Source: Canibacter zhuwentaonis (GTDB lineage Bacteria; Actinomycetota; Actinomycetes; Actinomycetales; Microbacteriaceae). Taken from it: a DNA stretch of 64,000 nt. The stretch lies in NCBI RefSeq assembly GCF_018531125.1, contig NZ_JAHDSY010000002.1, one strand, 5' to 3'. Within the stretch, counting starts at the first letter, position 1. The number at the start of each line of letters is the position of its first letter. The notes beneath the pieces are model-generated. The model saw nothing but the letters and a program-made list of their open reading frames with translations, was not told the DNA's origin and searched no databases. This document shows, piece by piece, positions 1-9,085 of the stretch. Made by a program: the position numbers and the translations under genes.

Positions 1-1059
1 AGTACAATTACTACCCACATCAACCATGTTATGCAATTCTCGTTCCCACCTGCCGTTTGCTAGCTCGTTGTATTTCAGAGTAAACATCAGAGTTTTCCTG
101 CTTGGCTGGCTACCAGGAAAAGTACACGTAACATCACCTGTCACCACAACAACAACCGTATTAGGAACATTCCCCACAGGCTGAAACGAAGCCTTCAACA
201 CCGTTTTACGGGGAATAATTGTAAACGTGGCGTCGGAAGGAATACCAGTGAAAGTGTCATAATGACCGAAAGGATTAGGGCTAACACCAGTTTTATCGGC
301 ACGAAACTGAATATCTCCAGAAACAGTAGTAGCAACCCGATGATCCACATTAACCACATTCGTGGCAGTACCCTTTATTGAAATAGAATCAAAAAACCCC
401 GTATCATCAGCAAAACCAGGATACACCTTGAAACTAGCTGCAACCGAGTGTGACATCCTGTTATAGGAAAACTGATAATCCTTTAATGAGCAAGATAAAT
501 CAAAACCCCCTGTGCAATTCTTCAAGAAAGGGCCTCTAGTTAGTGTTTCCTGTGATATTGCAAACCCGGTGGGTAGTTGAATATTCACCCTAACTGTAAG
601 ATCATAATTTTCCCCGTACATCTGTTTCAGCTGGTCTATCAGATAGGTTTTTGCTTGGTTATAGTCTGTTGTTACCTTTATATTAACCGCTTCACCGGGA
701 AAATATGATCGTTTATCAGTTGTTGTTACACTTTTAACTATTTGCTCCAAAACTGTGGTGCGGTTTATTCCGGCCGGCAGCTGTGAAATATGTAGGGGGT
801 TTGTGTTTGTTGCTGGTTTGGTTTTGTTTGTGTTGTTTGCACCAGTGTTGTTTGGTTGTAGGCTGGTGGTAGTTGTGGTGGGTTTAACAGGTTCACCACC
901 TGCTGCTTGCAGCGTGGTGTTTTGTCCTGTTGCAACACCCACCCCAGCAACGGTTTGCCCTGTTTGCGCACTAACTAGTGTGCTGAACACCAGCGCTAGT
1001 GTGAGAATGTTTGAAACAACACCCCGTGCTCGCAACAGCAAAGAAACCACACCAGTCAA
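1..1059 (-). CDS. Secreted protein of unknown function, 3' end cut by window edge
   Basis: A minus-strand frame stays open for 353 codons and runs off the left edge. The N-terminus reads as a signal peptide: a short basic stretch (LLLRARG) followed by a hydrophobic core (NILTLALVFSTLVSA) and an AQ cleavage-type site. A Thr/Pro/Asn-rich linker of about 45 residues follows (PTTTTTSLQPNN, NTNKTKPATNTN), then a domain with predicted beta character and several Cys, for example NCTGGFDLSC. I chose TTG at 1059 because GGAGG lies 5 nt before it; GTG at 1050 is the alternative. No transmembrane helix or sorting signal is visible in the part present. I do not recognise the family. The gene is preceded by a promoter-like pair and a C12 tract. 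Confidence 0.7.
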   Translation of the reverse strand, partial: MTGVVSLLLRARGVVSNILTLALVFSTLVSAQTGQTVAGVGVATGQNTTLQAAGGEPVKPTTTTTSLQPNNTGANNTNKTKPATNTNPLHISQLPAGINRTTVLEQIVKSVTTTDKRSYFPGEAVNIKVTTDYNQAKTYLIDQLKQMYGENYDLTVRVNIQLPTGFAISQETLTRGPFLKNCTGGFDLSCSLKDYQFSYNRMSHSVAASFKVYPGFADDTGFFDSISIKGTATNVVNVDHRVATTVSGDIQFRADKTGVSPNPFGHYDTFTGIPSDATFTIIPRKTVLKASFQPVGNVPNTVVVVVTGDVTCTFPGSQPSRKTLMFTLKYNELANGRWERELHNMVDVGSNCT

Positions 1060-1100
1060 AACAACCTCCAAACAAACACCCCTAAAACCCCCTATATAAG

Positions 1101-1129
1101 ATATAAGAGCTTCAGACCCTAGCATCCAA
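1101..1129 (-). promoter_or_regulatory. Predicted promoter of the secreted-protein gene
   Basis: On the minus strand TTGGAT (1124-1129) and TTATAT (1101-1106) are separated by 17 nt, a sigma70-type spacing, about 40 nt before the start of the secreted-protein gene. The C12 tract begins 22 bp upstream of the -35 box. Confidence 0.45.
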
Positions 1130-1150
1130 AATAAACCACCATTAAAACTA

Positions 1151-1162
1151 CCCCCCCCCCCC
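1151..1162. repeat. C12 homopolymer (G12 on the transcribed strand)
   Basis: Twelve consecutive C residues, just upstream of the predicted promoter of the secreted-protein gene. A G-run of this length is prone to slipped-strand mispairing. Its position upstream of a -35 box, rather than inside a coding region, would allow graded rather than on/off changes in expression; this effect is inferred. Confidence 0.85.
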
Positions 1163-1521
1163 GGAAAAGTCAAACCAAACAACCCCTACACACCACCAAC
1201 ACCCGCACCAAACCCACTACCTACAACGCCTGCCACACAACCAGCAGCACGCCCACAGCACAGCCTTCAAAACCACCCGCCACACCTAATCCGCACACCA
1301 CAGCACCTCTCACAAAACACCCGAAATCGCCCAAAAACATGAAATTCCGCCTAAAAATATGACAAACACCCTAAAAACCGTGAAAAATTCAGGATATTTC
1401 AGGTAACCTATCGACTAGATCAAGATTGATCGCTTTGCGGGCGGATACGTTCCGCGCTCCCGAAAGGGTGCAGCAAAGTCCGCTAGATTAAGCGACAGTA
1501 TCGCTAAAGAAAGGATGACAA
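1163..1521. other. Intergenic stretch upstream of hup
   Basis: No gene is supported in this stretch. The left part is A/C-rich with runs of CCA/ACC (possibly the end of a decayed region). The right part presumably holds the HU promoter and leader; it contains the small palindrome GATCAAGATTGATC at 1418-1431. I could not place -35/-10 boxes with confidence. Confidence 0.4.
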
Positions 1522-1800
1522 ATGTCACTGAACAAAACTGAGCTTGTTGCAAAAATTGCTGCTGAAACAGGCGAAACACAGAGCGCCGTAAGCACAGTAG
1601 TGGATTCACTGTTCAAAACGGTAGCAGCTAGCCTTGCAAAGGGCGAAAAAGTAGCTATCCCGGGCTGGATCTCGTTCGATTCAACCGAGACCGCTGCACG
1701 CACCGGCCGCAACCCACAAACAGGTGAAGCAATTCAGATTCCTGCCGGCAAGCGCGTTAAGATAACAGTTGGCAGCAAGCTAAAAGCTGCTGTTAAATAA
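1522..1800 (+). CDS. hup: HU-family DNA-binding protein
   Basis: A 92-residue protein with the full HU/IHF fold: N-terminal helical dimer part (NKTELVAKIAAETG), then the strand and arm region with GFG replaced by PGW at about residues 48-50, and the arm segment RNPQTGEAIQIPAG, ending in KITVGSKLKAAVK. HU is a nucleoid protein that bends and packs DNA. Length matches the short bacterial HU, without the long Lys/Ala tail seen in some actinobacterial homologues. The ATG is preceded by AAAGGA. It is a monocistronic unit with a strong hairpin directly after it. Confidence 0.95.
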   Translation: MSLNKTELVAKIAAETGETQSAVSTVVDSLFKTVAASLAKGEKVAIPGWISFDSTETAARTGRNPQTGEAIQIPAGKRVKITVGSKLKAAVK

Positions 1801-1816
1801 GCGTTTATTTAACACC

Positions 1817-1854
1817 TTCTAAAGGCTCAGAGGTTATTCTCTGAGCCTTTAGAA
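1817..1854 (+). terminator. Hairpin after hup
   Basis: Perfect 16-bp inverted repeat, TTCTAAAGGCTCAGAG (1817-1832) and its complement (1839-1854), with a 6-nt loop. The T-rich base is inside the stem rather than a free U-tail, but position after hup supports a terminator. Confidence 0.8.
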
Positions 1855-1872
1855 AAAAGTACACTATTAATT

Positions 1873-3864
1873 ATGAATAAAAGCGCGCATATTTTAGCCC
1901 CGGCAGCCGTTGTGCTGCTGCTCGCCCTTGCGCTATCGCTGCTGGCAGCTCTTACAATAGGTGGCGCCGCCGCTCCCCGACAGCTGCTGGATCCCGGGGC
2001 GGTTGTGCGGTATCTCAACCCCGCAGCCAGACTAACCGTAAATATGTCGCTGGCGATTATGCTCGGGGGCATAATTATCGCACTGTGGGCATTAGATCCT
2101 AAAAAGCCGGAGTGGATCCGCGCGCTCAACATAGCCGCGGGCAGCGCAGCAGTGCTTACAATATCCGGGCTAGTTACCCTCATCACAACATACGTCGACG
2201 TGAGCAATCAGGCGTTTTCTGCAGATGCCAAATTCGGCGCTGGTTTTGCGCAGTTCGTAACCGAGTTTGAGCTCGGGCAGCTGTGGCTGCTACTCATTCT
2301 GCTGGCCGCGGTAACAACCGTGTTGTGTTTTGCGATCCGCTCCCGAAAGCTGCTTTTAGTGCCGCTCATAACCGCCGCCCTCACGATTTTACCGCTCGCC
2401 GCGCAGGGGCACGCGGCGGGAGCGAGCGGTCACAGCCTCGCAGTAAACTCAATGTTTTTGCACATCGGCGGTGCGGCTGTTTGGGTTGGCGCGTTAATAG
2501 CCGTCACAGTGCTGCTGCCCGTGGTGCAACCGCCGCGCGTTGCGCCGCTGATGCGCAGATACTCCACACTGGCGCTGTTCGCGGCCATCGCGGTAACTTT
2601 TTCGGGGATCGTGAACGGGTTTATCCGCCTGTCTTCCCCCGCGGATCTGCTCACCACCGGGTACGGGCAAATTCTGCTGCTCAAAAGCGCAGCCCTGCTA
2701 CTGTTGCTTGGCTACGGGGCCGCGCAACGCCTATTTTTCATTACCCGCCTCACCAAAAACCCACACGCCTGGCAGCGCCGCTATATTTGGCTGCTGCTCA
2801 CAGAAATCGCGGTTATGTGCGTAGCTAGCGGATTTTCTGGCGCACTCGGGCGCACCCGCACACCGGTCACAATCGAGCCTGCCCGAAACTCCGGCGCAAA
2901 AATTACTCCCGCGGAATATCTCACAGGGGATCCGCTGCCTCCCGAACTGAACTTTGAAACAGCTCTAACCGTCTGGAAATTCGATCTTTTGTGGAGCATG
3001 GTTGCAGTGCTTGCAACAGCACTGTACATAACCGGCATTGTGAAGCTGCGCCGCCGCGGTGACAGCTGGCCCGCACTGCGCACGATCAGCTTTGTGCTGG
3101 GAATGCTCGTGCTCGGCTTTGTCGCAAACGGCTTCACAAACGCCTACGAGGCATATCTTTTCAGTGTGCACATGATGGGGCATATGCTTTTTACAATGCT
3201 GATTCCGCTGCTGCTTGTGCTCGCAGCGCCCGTCACCCTCCTGCTGCGTGTGGTGCCAAAGCGCAAAGACGGTTCTTGGGGTGCGCGCGAGTGGGTGCTC
3301 TGGCTGCTTAGCACGCCGTACGCGAGGCTGCTCACAAACCCGGTTGTGGCGGCGGCGCTGTTTGCCGGGTCGCTGTGGCTGTTCTACTACACGCCAATAC
3401 TGCGCTGGGCGATGGAATCGCACCTCGGACACCAGTGGATGATCGTGCACTTCCTAATAACCGGCTACCTATTTTCGCTCTCGCTTGTGGGAGTGGATCC
3501 GGTGCCACACCGTCCGGGATACCCGGTGCGCATTATTATTCTGCTGGCAACCATGGCTTCTCACGGATTTTTCGGCGTGACCCTGATGACTGGCACATCG
3601 CTGCTCGCGGCCGACTGGTTTGGCGCGATGGGTCGCACCTGGGGGCTTGCCCCCCTCGCAGACCAGCAGTCTGGCGGTGGAATCGCCTGGGGCATTGGAG
3701 AGCTGCCGACACTGCTGCTGGTGCTGATAGTCGCGATTCAGTGGGCGCGCTCCGACGAACGTGAGCAAAAACGGAGCGATCGCGCAGCCGAGCGCTCCGG
3801 CGATGCTGAGCTAAACGCATACAACAAGATGCTGCAACAGCGCGGCAAGATGTTAAACACCTAG
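1873..3864 (+). CDS. CopD/CtaG fusion membrane protein (copper handling, cytochrome oxidase assembly)
   Basis: A 663-residue polytopic membrane protein. The first half fits the copper resistance D (CopD) domain, with an HIGGAAVWVG motif at about residues 197-206; the second half fits the caa3-type CtaG assembly domain, with SVHMMGHMLFTMLIPLLL at about residues 431-448. His and Met residues at membrane faces are the likely copper ligands. This fusion is common in actinobacteria and is thought to supply copper to haem-copper oxidase in the cytoplasmic membrane. The C-terminal tail is soluble and charged (DEREQKRSDRAAERSGD). It stands alone between hup and the ABC exporter operon. Which of the two halves carries the main role cannot be seen here. 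Confidence 0.88.
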   Translation: MNKSAHILAPAAVVLLLALALSLLAALTIGGAAAPRQLLDPGAVVRYLNPAARLTVNMSLAIMLGGIIIALWALDPKKPEWIRALNIAAGSAAVLTISGLVTLITTYVDVSNQAFSADAKFGAGFAQFVTEFELGQLWLLLILLAAVTTVLCFAIRSRKLLLVPLITAALTILPLAAQGHAAGASGHSLAVNSMFLHIGGAAVWVGALIAVTVLLPVVQPPRVAPLMRRYSTLALFAAIAVTFSGIVNGFIRLSSPADLLTTGYGQILLLKSAALLLLLGYGAAQRLFFITRLTKNPHAWQRRYIWLLLTEIAVMCVASGFSGALGRTRTPVTIEPARNSGAKITPAEYLTGDPLPPELNFETALTVWKFDLLWSMVAVLATALYITGIVKLRRRGDSWPALRTISFVLGMLVLGFVANGFTNAYEAYLFSVHMMGHMLFTMLIPLLLVLAAPVTLLLRVVPKRKDGSWGAREWVLWLLSTPYARLLTNPVVAAALFAGSLWLFYYTPILRWAMESHLGHQWMIVHFLITGYLFSLSLVGVDPVPHRPGYPVRIIILLATMASHGFFGVTLMTGTSLLAADWFGAMGRTWGLAPLADQQSGGGIAWGIGELPTLLLVLIVAIQWARSDEREQKRSDRAAERSGDAELNAYNKMLQQRGKMLNT

Positions 3865-4017
3865 GAATATATTATACTTGCAGTATCTATAAAATTAACC
3901 GCACAAGTAAACACTGCGTTGCGCGCATTTTCGCAACATAAATTAGCTCTTGTTGCAAACAATTAAACTGCTTAGGTAATATTAACTCCATCACAACAAA
4001 CAGGTCAGGATTTTTCA

Positions 4018-5109
4018 TTGTCTGAAACACGCACTTCTGAATATCCCCTGGTTTTTGAGGGGGTTTCCCGACGTTACACCGGGAATAAAAAATACGCCGT
4101 CACAGACTTAAGTTTTAGCATCGGCGACGGGGAGGTTGTTGCGCTACTGGGTCCAAACGGCGCGGGTAAAACCACAACCGTTAAAATGGCATCAACACTG
4201 TTAGAGCCCTCCGCCGGGTCAATCACAATAGCCGGATACGACGCGGTAAAAGAAACAAAACGCGCGCGCAGCGAAATTGGGCTCACGCTCGGAGGAGATC
4301 GCGGCTTCTATCTCAGAACAACCGCCGCGCACAACCTAATGTTTTTTGGCAACCTACAAAATCTAAGCGGCAAACAGCTCAAACAGCGCGCGCACGCCCT
4401 GCTCGAACAGGTTGGGCTTGCGCACGTCGCAAACAGTAAAGTTGAAACCTTCTCGCGCGGTATGAAACAACGCCTGCACCTAGCACGCGCAATTATCACA
4501 GAACCCAAACTGCTGCTACTCGACGAGCCGTCAAACGGGCTCGACCCGCATGGCGCACTCGAGCTAAAACAGCTGGTGCGCGAAACAGTCCGGCTAGGGC
4601 ACGGCACACTGCTAACCACCCACCAAATGGCAGAGGCCGACGAGCTCGCCGACACCGTTATGATTATTGCCGGCGGCAGGATGCTCGCAAAAGGCACGGT
4701 ATCCGAGATCAAAAAACACGCGAGAGTTGGTGAAGTGACCAGCTTGCATCTGGATTGCACAGCGGATCCGCTGCCGGAGCTGCAAAAATTAGGGGCGGAA
4801 ACTATCCGCACCGCAAAACAGCCCGGGTATTGGACTGCGGATCTAACCTGGCCGCCCGGAATTACCGCTCCCTATGATTTTGGCGATGCGCCTTTTGCGG
4901 GCAGTATTTTGGCTGTGCACACGCGGGCGGCGACCCTCGAAGAAGCCTACCTGGCATTTATTGACAGGGAGCAGGCGGGCGCGGCGCAGCAGACCGATGC
5001 AGCTCAGGCACAGACCGATGCAACCCAAGCACAGACAGATACCAACCGGGCACAGGCCGGCACAGCCCAGCACAGCGCGCCGCCAGAGGCAGAAAACACG
5101 GATGCCTAA
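4018..5109 (+). CDS. ABC transporter ATP-binding protein (ABC-2 type exporter)
   Basis: A 363-residue nucleotide-binding protein: Walker A GPNGAGKT at about residues 45-52, signature FSRGMKQRL at about 145, Walker B LLLLDEPSNGLDP at about 166. It is followed by two small membrane proteins in the same operon (3-nt gap, then a 4-nt overlap), so it powers an ABC-2 exporter of unknown substrate. The start is TTG, with CAGGTCAGGA upstream. The C-terminus carries an unusual low-complexity tail of Gln/Thr/Asp/Ala repeats (AQTDA-type units, about residues 324-350) that is not part of the ATPase fold; the repeats are also visible as near-identical DNA units at about 4990-5065. Confidence 0.92.
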   Translation: MSETRTSEYPLVFEGVSRRYTGNKKYAVTDLSFSIGDGEVVALLGPNGAGKTTTVKMASTLLEPSAGSITIAGYDAVKETKRARSEIGLTLGGDRGFYLRTTAAHNLMFFGNLQNLSGKQLKQRAHALLEQVGLAHVANSKVETFSRGMKQRLHLARAIITEPKLLLLDEPSNGLDPHGALELKQLVRETVRLGHGTLLTTHQMAEADELADTVMIIAGGRMLAKGTVSEIKKHARVGEVTSLHLDCTADPLPELQKLGAETIRTAKQPGYWTADLTWPPGITAPYDFGDAPFAGSILAVHTRAATLEEAYLAFIDREQAGAAQQTDAAQAQTDATQAQTDTNRAQAGTAQHSAPPEAENTDA

Positions 5110-5111
5110 TC

Positions 5112-5849
5112 ATGCTATTAAAACTAATCAGTTTTCAGCTGCAGGTGCTGATGCGCACCGGATTTTTTGTGCAGCAAGCGGCGCTCGCTCCCCTGGCGTT
5201 CTCCATGTTTCTCTATTTATCGGCACTCACAAACGATTTTGCGCCGCAGCACGGGCTATGGCTGCACTCGGCAATTGCCGGATTGTGGGCGAGCACAATC
5301 TGCGCGATGGGCATTATCAGCTACCAGCGCTTTCAGGGCACTCTGGAGCATCTGGCAATAAGCCCGCTGCCACCGGCAACGGTTTTTAGCTCGCTCTGCC
5401 TGGCGGCCACCGCGATCGGGCTGCTGAGTATTCCCATCAGTATCTGCTGCGAATTTATTCTGCTGGGCAGCGTTACCGTCACTGCCGCGAGCTTTGTGTC
5501 ACTTGCAACGGCATATCTAAGTTGTGCCGCATCCGCTATTATTCTCACCTCAATATTTGTGCGCAGTCGCAACGCGATCGTGTTTGAGCCGCTGCTGCTA
5601 ACGCCGGTGTGGATGCTAACTGGGCTTGTAATTTCGTTTACCGCGCTGCCCGGCTGGCTGCAACCGCTGGCGCTGCTGCACCCGCTAACCGGGGCGGTTA
5701 ATATTCTATCGGCCGCTACCGTGCAAACTGCCACCCTCTGGGTTTTGCACGTGGTGTGCGTCTGCGCAATCTACCTGCTGGCCTCAAAATATCTGCTCAG
5801 GCGCGCCCTGCTGGCCGCTCACCGCGACGGCACGCTAGGGCTCGCATGA
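5112..5849 (+). CDS. ABC-2 type transporter permease
   Basis: A 245-residue integral membrane protein with six likely helices and no soluble domain, the typical size of an ABC-2 permease. It starts 2 nt after the ATPase stop. Segments such as ICAMGIISYQRFQGTLEHL and the following PLPPATVF match the cytoplasmic coupling loop of daunorubicin/ABC-2-type permeases, in which subfamily members keep a RxxGTLE motif. It pairs with the next gene to form the membrane channel. Substrate unknown. Confidence 0.85.
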   Translation: MLLKLISFQLQVLMRTGFFVQQAALAPLAFSMFLYLSALTNDFAPQHGLWLHSAIAGLWASTICAMGIISYQRFQGTLEHLAISPLPPATVFSSLCLAATAIGLLSIPISICCEFILLGSVTVTAASFVSLATAYLSCAASAIILTSIFVRSRNAIVFEPLLLTPVWMLTGLVISFTALPGWLQPLALLHPLTGAVNILSAATVQTATLWVLHVVCVCAIYLLASKYLLRRALLAAHRDGTLGLA

Positions 5850-6622
5850 TCAGTGTATTTCTCAACTCCGCTAAAATAGCGCGCGCTTGCCTGCCCGAAG
5901 CCAGCACACGCCTCACAATAGCCGTTAAATTTGTGATCCTGCCCTGCCTTTTGACCCTGTTCTTTCTGGCGCTATCTAGCGGCGGATCCGCCAGCCCCTC
6001 GCTCGAATCAGCCTTTGCCGTTGCGCTTGGCGTAAGCTCGATAGTTGCCGCAACTTCAATCGTGTCTCTTGTTGCAACCGACCGTTTTGAGGGCGTAACC
6101 GTTTTTCTGCTCACTGCGCACGGTAATTTAGCGCTCAGCTGGCTTGGGCGGTACACGGTTGTCACCGGAATTGGCTCGGCAACCGCGCTACTTGGTTTTG
6201 CGGTGAGCATGGCGGTGACACGCGTGAATTTTAACTGGCAAAGCCTGCCCCTGATTGCGTTGCTTATCGTGATTGCGCCGCTTAGCGCGGCAGGATTTGG
6301 CGCGTGTCTCGGCTCGCTCAGTATGTGGCTTAAAAACAGCCTCACCGTGTCAAACGTCGCAGAATTTGCGCTCCCGATTATGATCGGCATGATCGCCCCG
6401 GTGAGCGTGTTTCCCGCGCCACTGCAAGCGCTCTGCCTGGCGCTGCCGCCAACTCACATAGTTGCCGCCGGCAGGCATCTTGCCCTGGTCGCGATGCCCG
6501 AGTTCTGGAACGAAGCGGCACTCGCAATCGCTCTGGGCAGCGGGTGGTTTTTGGCCGCTCTTGTGCTGTGGAAGTTCTTTATTAGACGCACACGCGTGAC
6601 CGGTAATTTTGAGGTGTTTTAA
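5846..6622 (+). CDS. ABC-2 type transporter permease, second subunit
   Basis: A 258-residue membrane protein. I start it at the ATG at 5846, which overlaps the previous stop as ATGA, a translational-coupling arrangement; the open frame extends further upstream but only inside the previous gene. Several hydrophobic helices and the loop TDRFEGVTVFLLTAHGN (equivalent of the RxxGTLE coupling loop of its neighbour) support an ABC-2 permease. With the ATPase and first permease it completes a heterodimeric exporter. After its stop, about 230 nt without a gene separate it from the convergent maf. Confidence 0.85.
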   Translation: MISVFLNSAKIARACLPEASTRLTIAVKFVILPCLLTLFFLALSSGGSASPSLESAFAVALGVSSIVAATSIVSLVATDRFEGVTVFLLTAHGNLALSWLGRYTVVTGIGSATALLGFAVSMAVTRVNFNWQSLPLIALLIVIAPLSAAGFGACLGSLSMWLKNSLTVSNVAEFALPIMIGMIAPVSVFPAPLQALCLALPPTHIVAAGRHLALVAMPEFWNEAALAIALGSGWFLAALVLWKFFIRRTRVTGNFEVF

Positions 6623-6852
6623 CGGGCTTTTTTGTTGCGGATTTGCCGGTTTGTGCCGCTGGTGCCCCGGCTTAGCGCGATCGTGCAACTGTTGCTGTGC
6701 ACTTTGCGTAGCTCGCACCCAGACTCTGCGATATCGCGCAGGCGCTAGCATTCACGCGCTCGTGTGGGGCGTAACCGCGCAGGTGCTAGCGTCCCCGCAG
6801 CCAGGCCGTGCGCATCCGCGCAGCTGTTATTTGACCACGCACAAAAACCGCG

Positions 6853-7485
6853 CTACGCGTTCCACAGCTTGGTGTAGTTTAAGCCCAGCTTGTTTACCAT
6901 CTGCCGCAGCGCAGGCAAAGACAAGCCCATAACGCAGCTGGGTGTGCCCTCAATTTTGTCAATAAAAGCTCCCGCGAGCCCGTCGATTGCAAAGCCCCCG
7001 GCAAGCTCAAGCGGCTCCCCAGTTGCGATGTACGCGCGCAATTCAGTATCCGTCAGATCCGCGGCGAGCCGCACGGTTGCGGTGTCCACAAGTGATATTT
7101 CTTGTACAACTTCACCGTTTTTCACCTCGAGCAGGTGATGCCCCGAATACAAAACACCCGTGCGCCCGCGGTGCTGTTGCGCACGACGCAGCGCAACATC
7201 CGCTGTGTGCGGTTTGCCGAGCACCTCAAAATCGAGCATAAACACGCTGTCACCGCCCAGCACCAGCCCGCTACGATCGGGCAGCTGCCCGATCACGCTG
7301 TGTGCTTTTAAGCGTGCGAGCAGTTCAACAGTTTCTGTCGCAGTTAGCTTGCGCCGCAGTGACTGCTCCGCCCGCAAAACCTCTGCGGGCTCGTCACAGT
7401 CGGGAGCATAGCACTCGGGAATTATTCCCGCGCTTTTAAGCACCGCTTTACGCGCGGCAGAGGTCGAGGCTAAAAATAGTTTCAC
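6853..7485 (-). CDS. maf: Maf-family nucleoside triphosphate pyrophosphatase
   Basis: A 210-residue protein with the Maf layout: N-terminal LFLASTSAARKAVL (substrate-binding Ser/Arg), central VLGGDSVFMLDFEVLGKP (equivalent of the LGADTVV...GKP catalytic stretch, Ala replaced by Gly and Thr by Ser), SGHHLLEV, and C-terminal GFAIDGLAGAFIDKIEG (usual G-x-Y-x-I-Q-G version: here FAIDG) . Maf proteins hydrolyse non-canonical or regular dTTP/UTP/CTP in the cytoplasm. It is slightly longer than usual owing to loop segments. It lies alone on this strand, convergent with the ABC operon. In many actinobacteria maf sits by acyl-CoA carboxylase genes, which here are 25 kb away. Confidence 0.88.
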   Translation of the reverse strand: MKLFLASTSAARKAVLKSAGIIPECYAPDCDEPAEVLRAEQSLRRKLTATETVELLARLKAHSVIGQLPDRSGLVLGGDSVFMLDFEVLGKPHTADVALRRAQQHRGRTGVLYSGHHLLEVKNGEVVQEISLVDTATVRLAADLTDTELRAYIATGEPLELAGGFAIDGLAGAFIDKIEGTPSCVMGLSLPALRQMVNKLGLNYTKLWNA

Positions 7486-7556
7486 AGTTATATTGTAACT
7501 GTACTACAAAGGCGGCTTTAAGGCACGCGTTCAGCGGCAAATGCGAAAATTAGAAG

Positions 7557-8831
7557 ATGACAGAGCACACATCCCCCCTGGTAGGCGACGAATTAACCCT
7601 TGAAATAACAGGAATAGCGCACGGCGGGGTGAGCATCGCGCGGCACGACGGGCGCGTTTTTTTCGTGCACGACACGCTTCCGGGCGAAACCGTCACCGCG
7701 CGCGTGGGCGAGGTTAAAAAGAGGTTTGCACGCGCCACAACTGTGCGAGTGCTCGAACCGTCGCCGCATCGCCAGGAGCATATCTGGGTCGAGGCGAGCG
7801 TGCTGCGCGACCCAGCCGAGAGGGTTGGAGGCGCCGAATTTGGGCATATTCAGCTCGCCCACCAGCGGGCGCTAAAATCCGATATTTTGGCGGATGCGCT
7901 CACGCGCCAGGGCAAAATACCGGCCGAGAAGCTACCCACTGTGCCAGTTATGCCGCTAACTGACGACCCTGCCGAGCTGGGGTGGCGCACCCGCGTCAGA
8001 CTGCACGTGGACAGGGAAACTGGGCAGCTCGGCCCCTATGCCGCACGCAGTAACACTGTTATTCCGGTTGCATCCCTGCCCCTGGCTGTTGCGGAAATAA
8101 ACTCTATGGCGCCTTTGCAAGAAAACTTTCCCGGGGCGAGCAGTGTTGATCTGTTTGCGCCGAGCGCCGATGATCCGCGAATGCTGGTTAATTACGCCGG
8201 CGAAAAAACCGCCGGGGCTGCTGACACCGTGCTCGAAAACGTGCTCGGAACCCCGTTTCAAGTGCGCGCGGGCGATTTCTGGCAGGTGCACTATGCCGCC
8301 GCGGAACGGCTTTTTAGCGAGGTTGCCAATATTGTTGCCAAGCTTGGCGATGCGGTCGATCCGCAGGCAAACAACCTTGACCTGTACGGCGGAGTGGGAT
8401 TGTTGAGCGCCGCTTTTATTCACGCAACCGATTCTAAAGCGCGCATCACGAGCGTGGAATTTGTTGAATCTGCAACCGATCTCGCGACCGAAAACCTTGC
8501 TCCGTTTAGTGGCGCGCGCCCCATTTCAGCACGGTGCGAACACTATCTCAAAAATATGCTTAATGCGCCAGCGAGCGTGCGCGCTAAGTTCAACCGCGCC
8601 ACAGTGATAGCGGATCCGCCCCGCACCGGCCTGGGTGTTGCGCTGTGCGCAAACCTGCTCGAGCTAGCGCCCGCGAACATTGTGTACGTTGCCTGCGACC
8701 CCGTTGCATTTGCCCGCGATGTGCAGCTGTTATCTGAGGGCGGATACGGTCTCGCTAAAATCAGCGCGCTCGATATGTTCCCGCATACGCATCATTTTGA
8801 GACGGTGTGTTTGCTGTCGCACAAGGGGTAG
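7557..8831 (+). CDS. TRAM-domain RNA (uracil-5-)-methyltransferase (TrmA/RumA family)
   Basis: A 424-residue SAM-dependent methyltransferase. Residues about 1-65 form a TRAM RNA-binding domain. The SAM site LDLYGGVGLLSAAF begins near residue 274, the DPPRTGLG motif is near 353, the nucleophilic Cys is in VYVACDP near 379, and the general-base region is FPHTHHFETV at the end. The Cys cluster that binds an iron-sulphur centre in RumA is absent (the region reads AERVGGAEFGHI), as in many actinobacterial members. Target may be tRNA or 23S rRNA uracil; the sequence does not decide. It is the last host gene before the foreign island. Confidence 0.9.
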   Translation: MTEHTSPLVGDELTLEITGIAHGGVSIARHDGRVFFVHDTLPGETVTARVGEVKKRFARATTVRVLEPSPHRQEHIWVEASVLRDPAERVGGAEFGHIQLAHQRALKSDILADALTRQGKIPAEKLPTVPVMPLTDDPAELGWRTRVRLHVDRETGQLGPYAARSNTVIPVASLPLAVAEINSMAPLQENFPGASSVDLFAPSADDPRMLVNYAGEKTAGAADTVLENVLGTPFQVRAGDFWQVHYAAAERLFSEVANIVAKLGDAVDPQANNLDLYGGVGLLSAAFIHATDSKARITSVEFVESATDLATENLAPFSGARPISARCEHYLKNMLNAPASVRAKFNRATVIADPPRTGLGVALCANLLELAPANIVYVACDPVAFARDVQLLSEGGYGLAKISALDMFPHTHHFETVCLLSHKG

Positions 8832-9033
8832 TATCCAGCTAGAATGCCTGTTCTACAGGTTGTGGCTAATGGCGTTTTCACGCACAGCGTGTATTTGTGG
8901 GAACAAGTCTAGTTTAGGTGCTTGACTCTCGATTTTGTGTTGTGTTACCTCGAGTGTACAAGATTAATATTTTGCTTTGCTGAATGTGTAGGGTTGATAA
9001 CATAAGGTCATCTGCTTTGTAGTGGCATAAAAG

Positions 9034-9074
9034 AACGGTCGCATCCTGTGTTGGGAGCGACCGTTAGGTTTTTT
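9034..9074. terminator. Intrinsic terminator, possibly bidirectional
   Basis: Perfect 9-bp stem AACGGTCGC (9034-9042) / GCGACCGTT (9057-9065). On the plus strand it is followed by AGG and six T; on the minus strand by CTTTT. On the minus strand it lies 20 nt after the stop of a recombinase remnant, which it probably once served. Confidence 0.75.
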
Positions 9075-9085
9075 CGGGATTGGTT

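Noticed and set aside
765..971. 68-residue minus-strand frame in the secreted-protein region
   Set aside because: It is in a different frame from the long open frame that reaches the window edge and shows a signal peptide; it is a shadow.
5756..5845. Longer start for the second ABC permease
   Set aside because: Lies completely inside the first permease gene; the ATGA overlap at 5846 is a typical start.
8832..9033. Attachment site of the island next to the uracil methyltransferase gene
   Set aside because: No tRNA gene and no direct repeat shared with the 25.7 kb end could be identified by eye.
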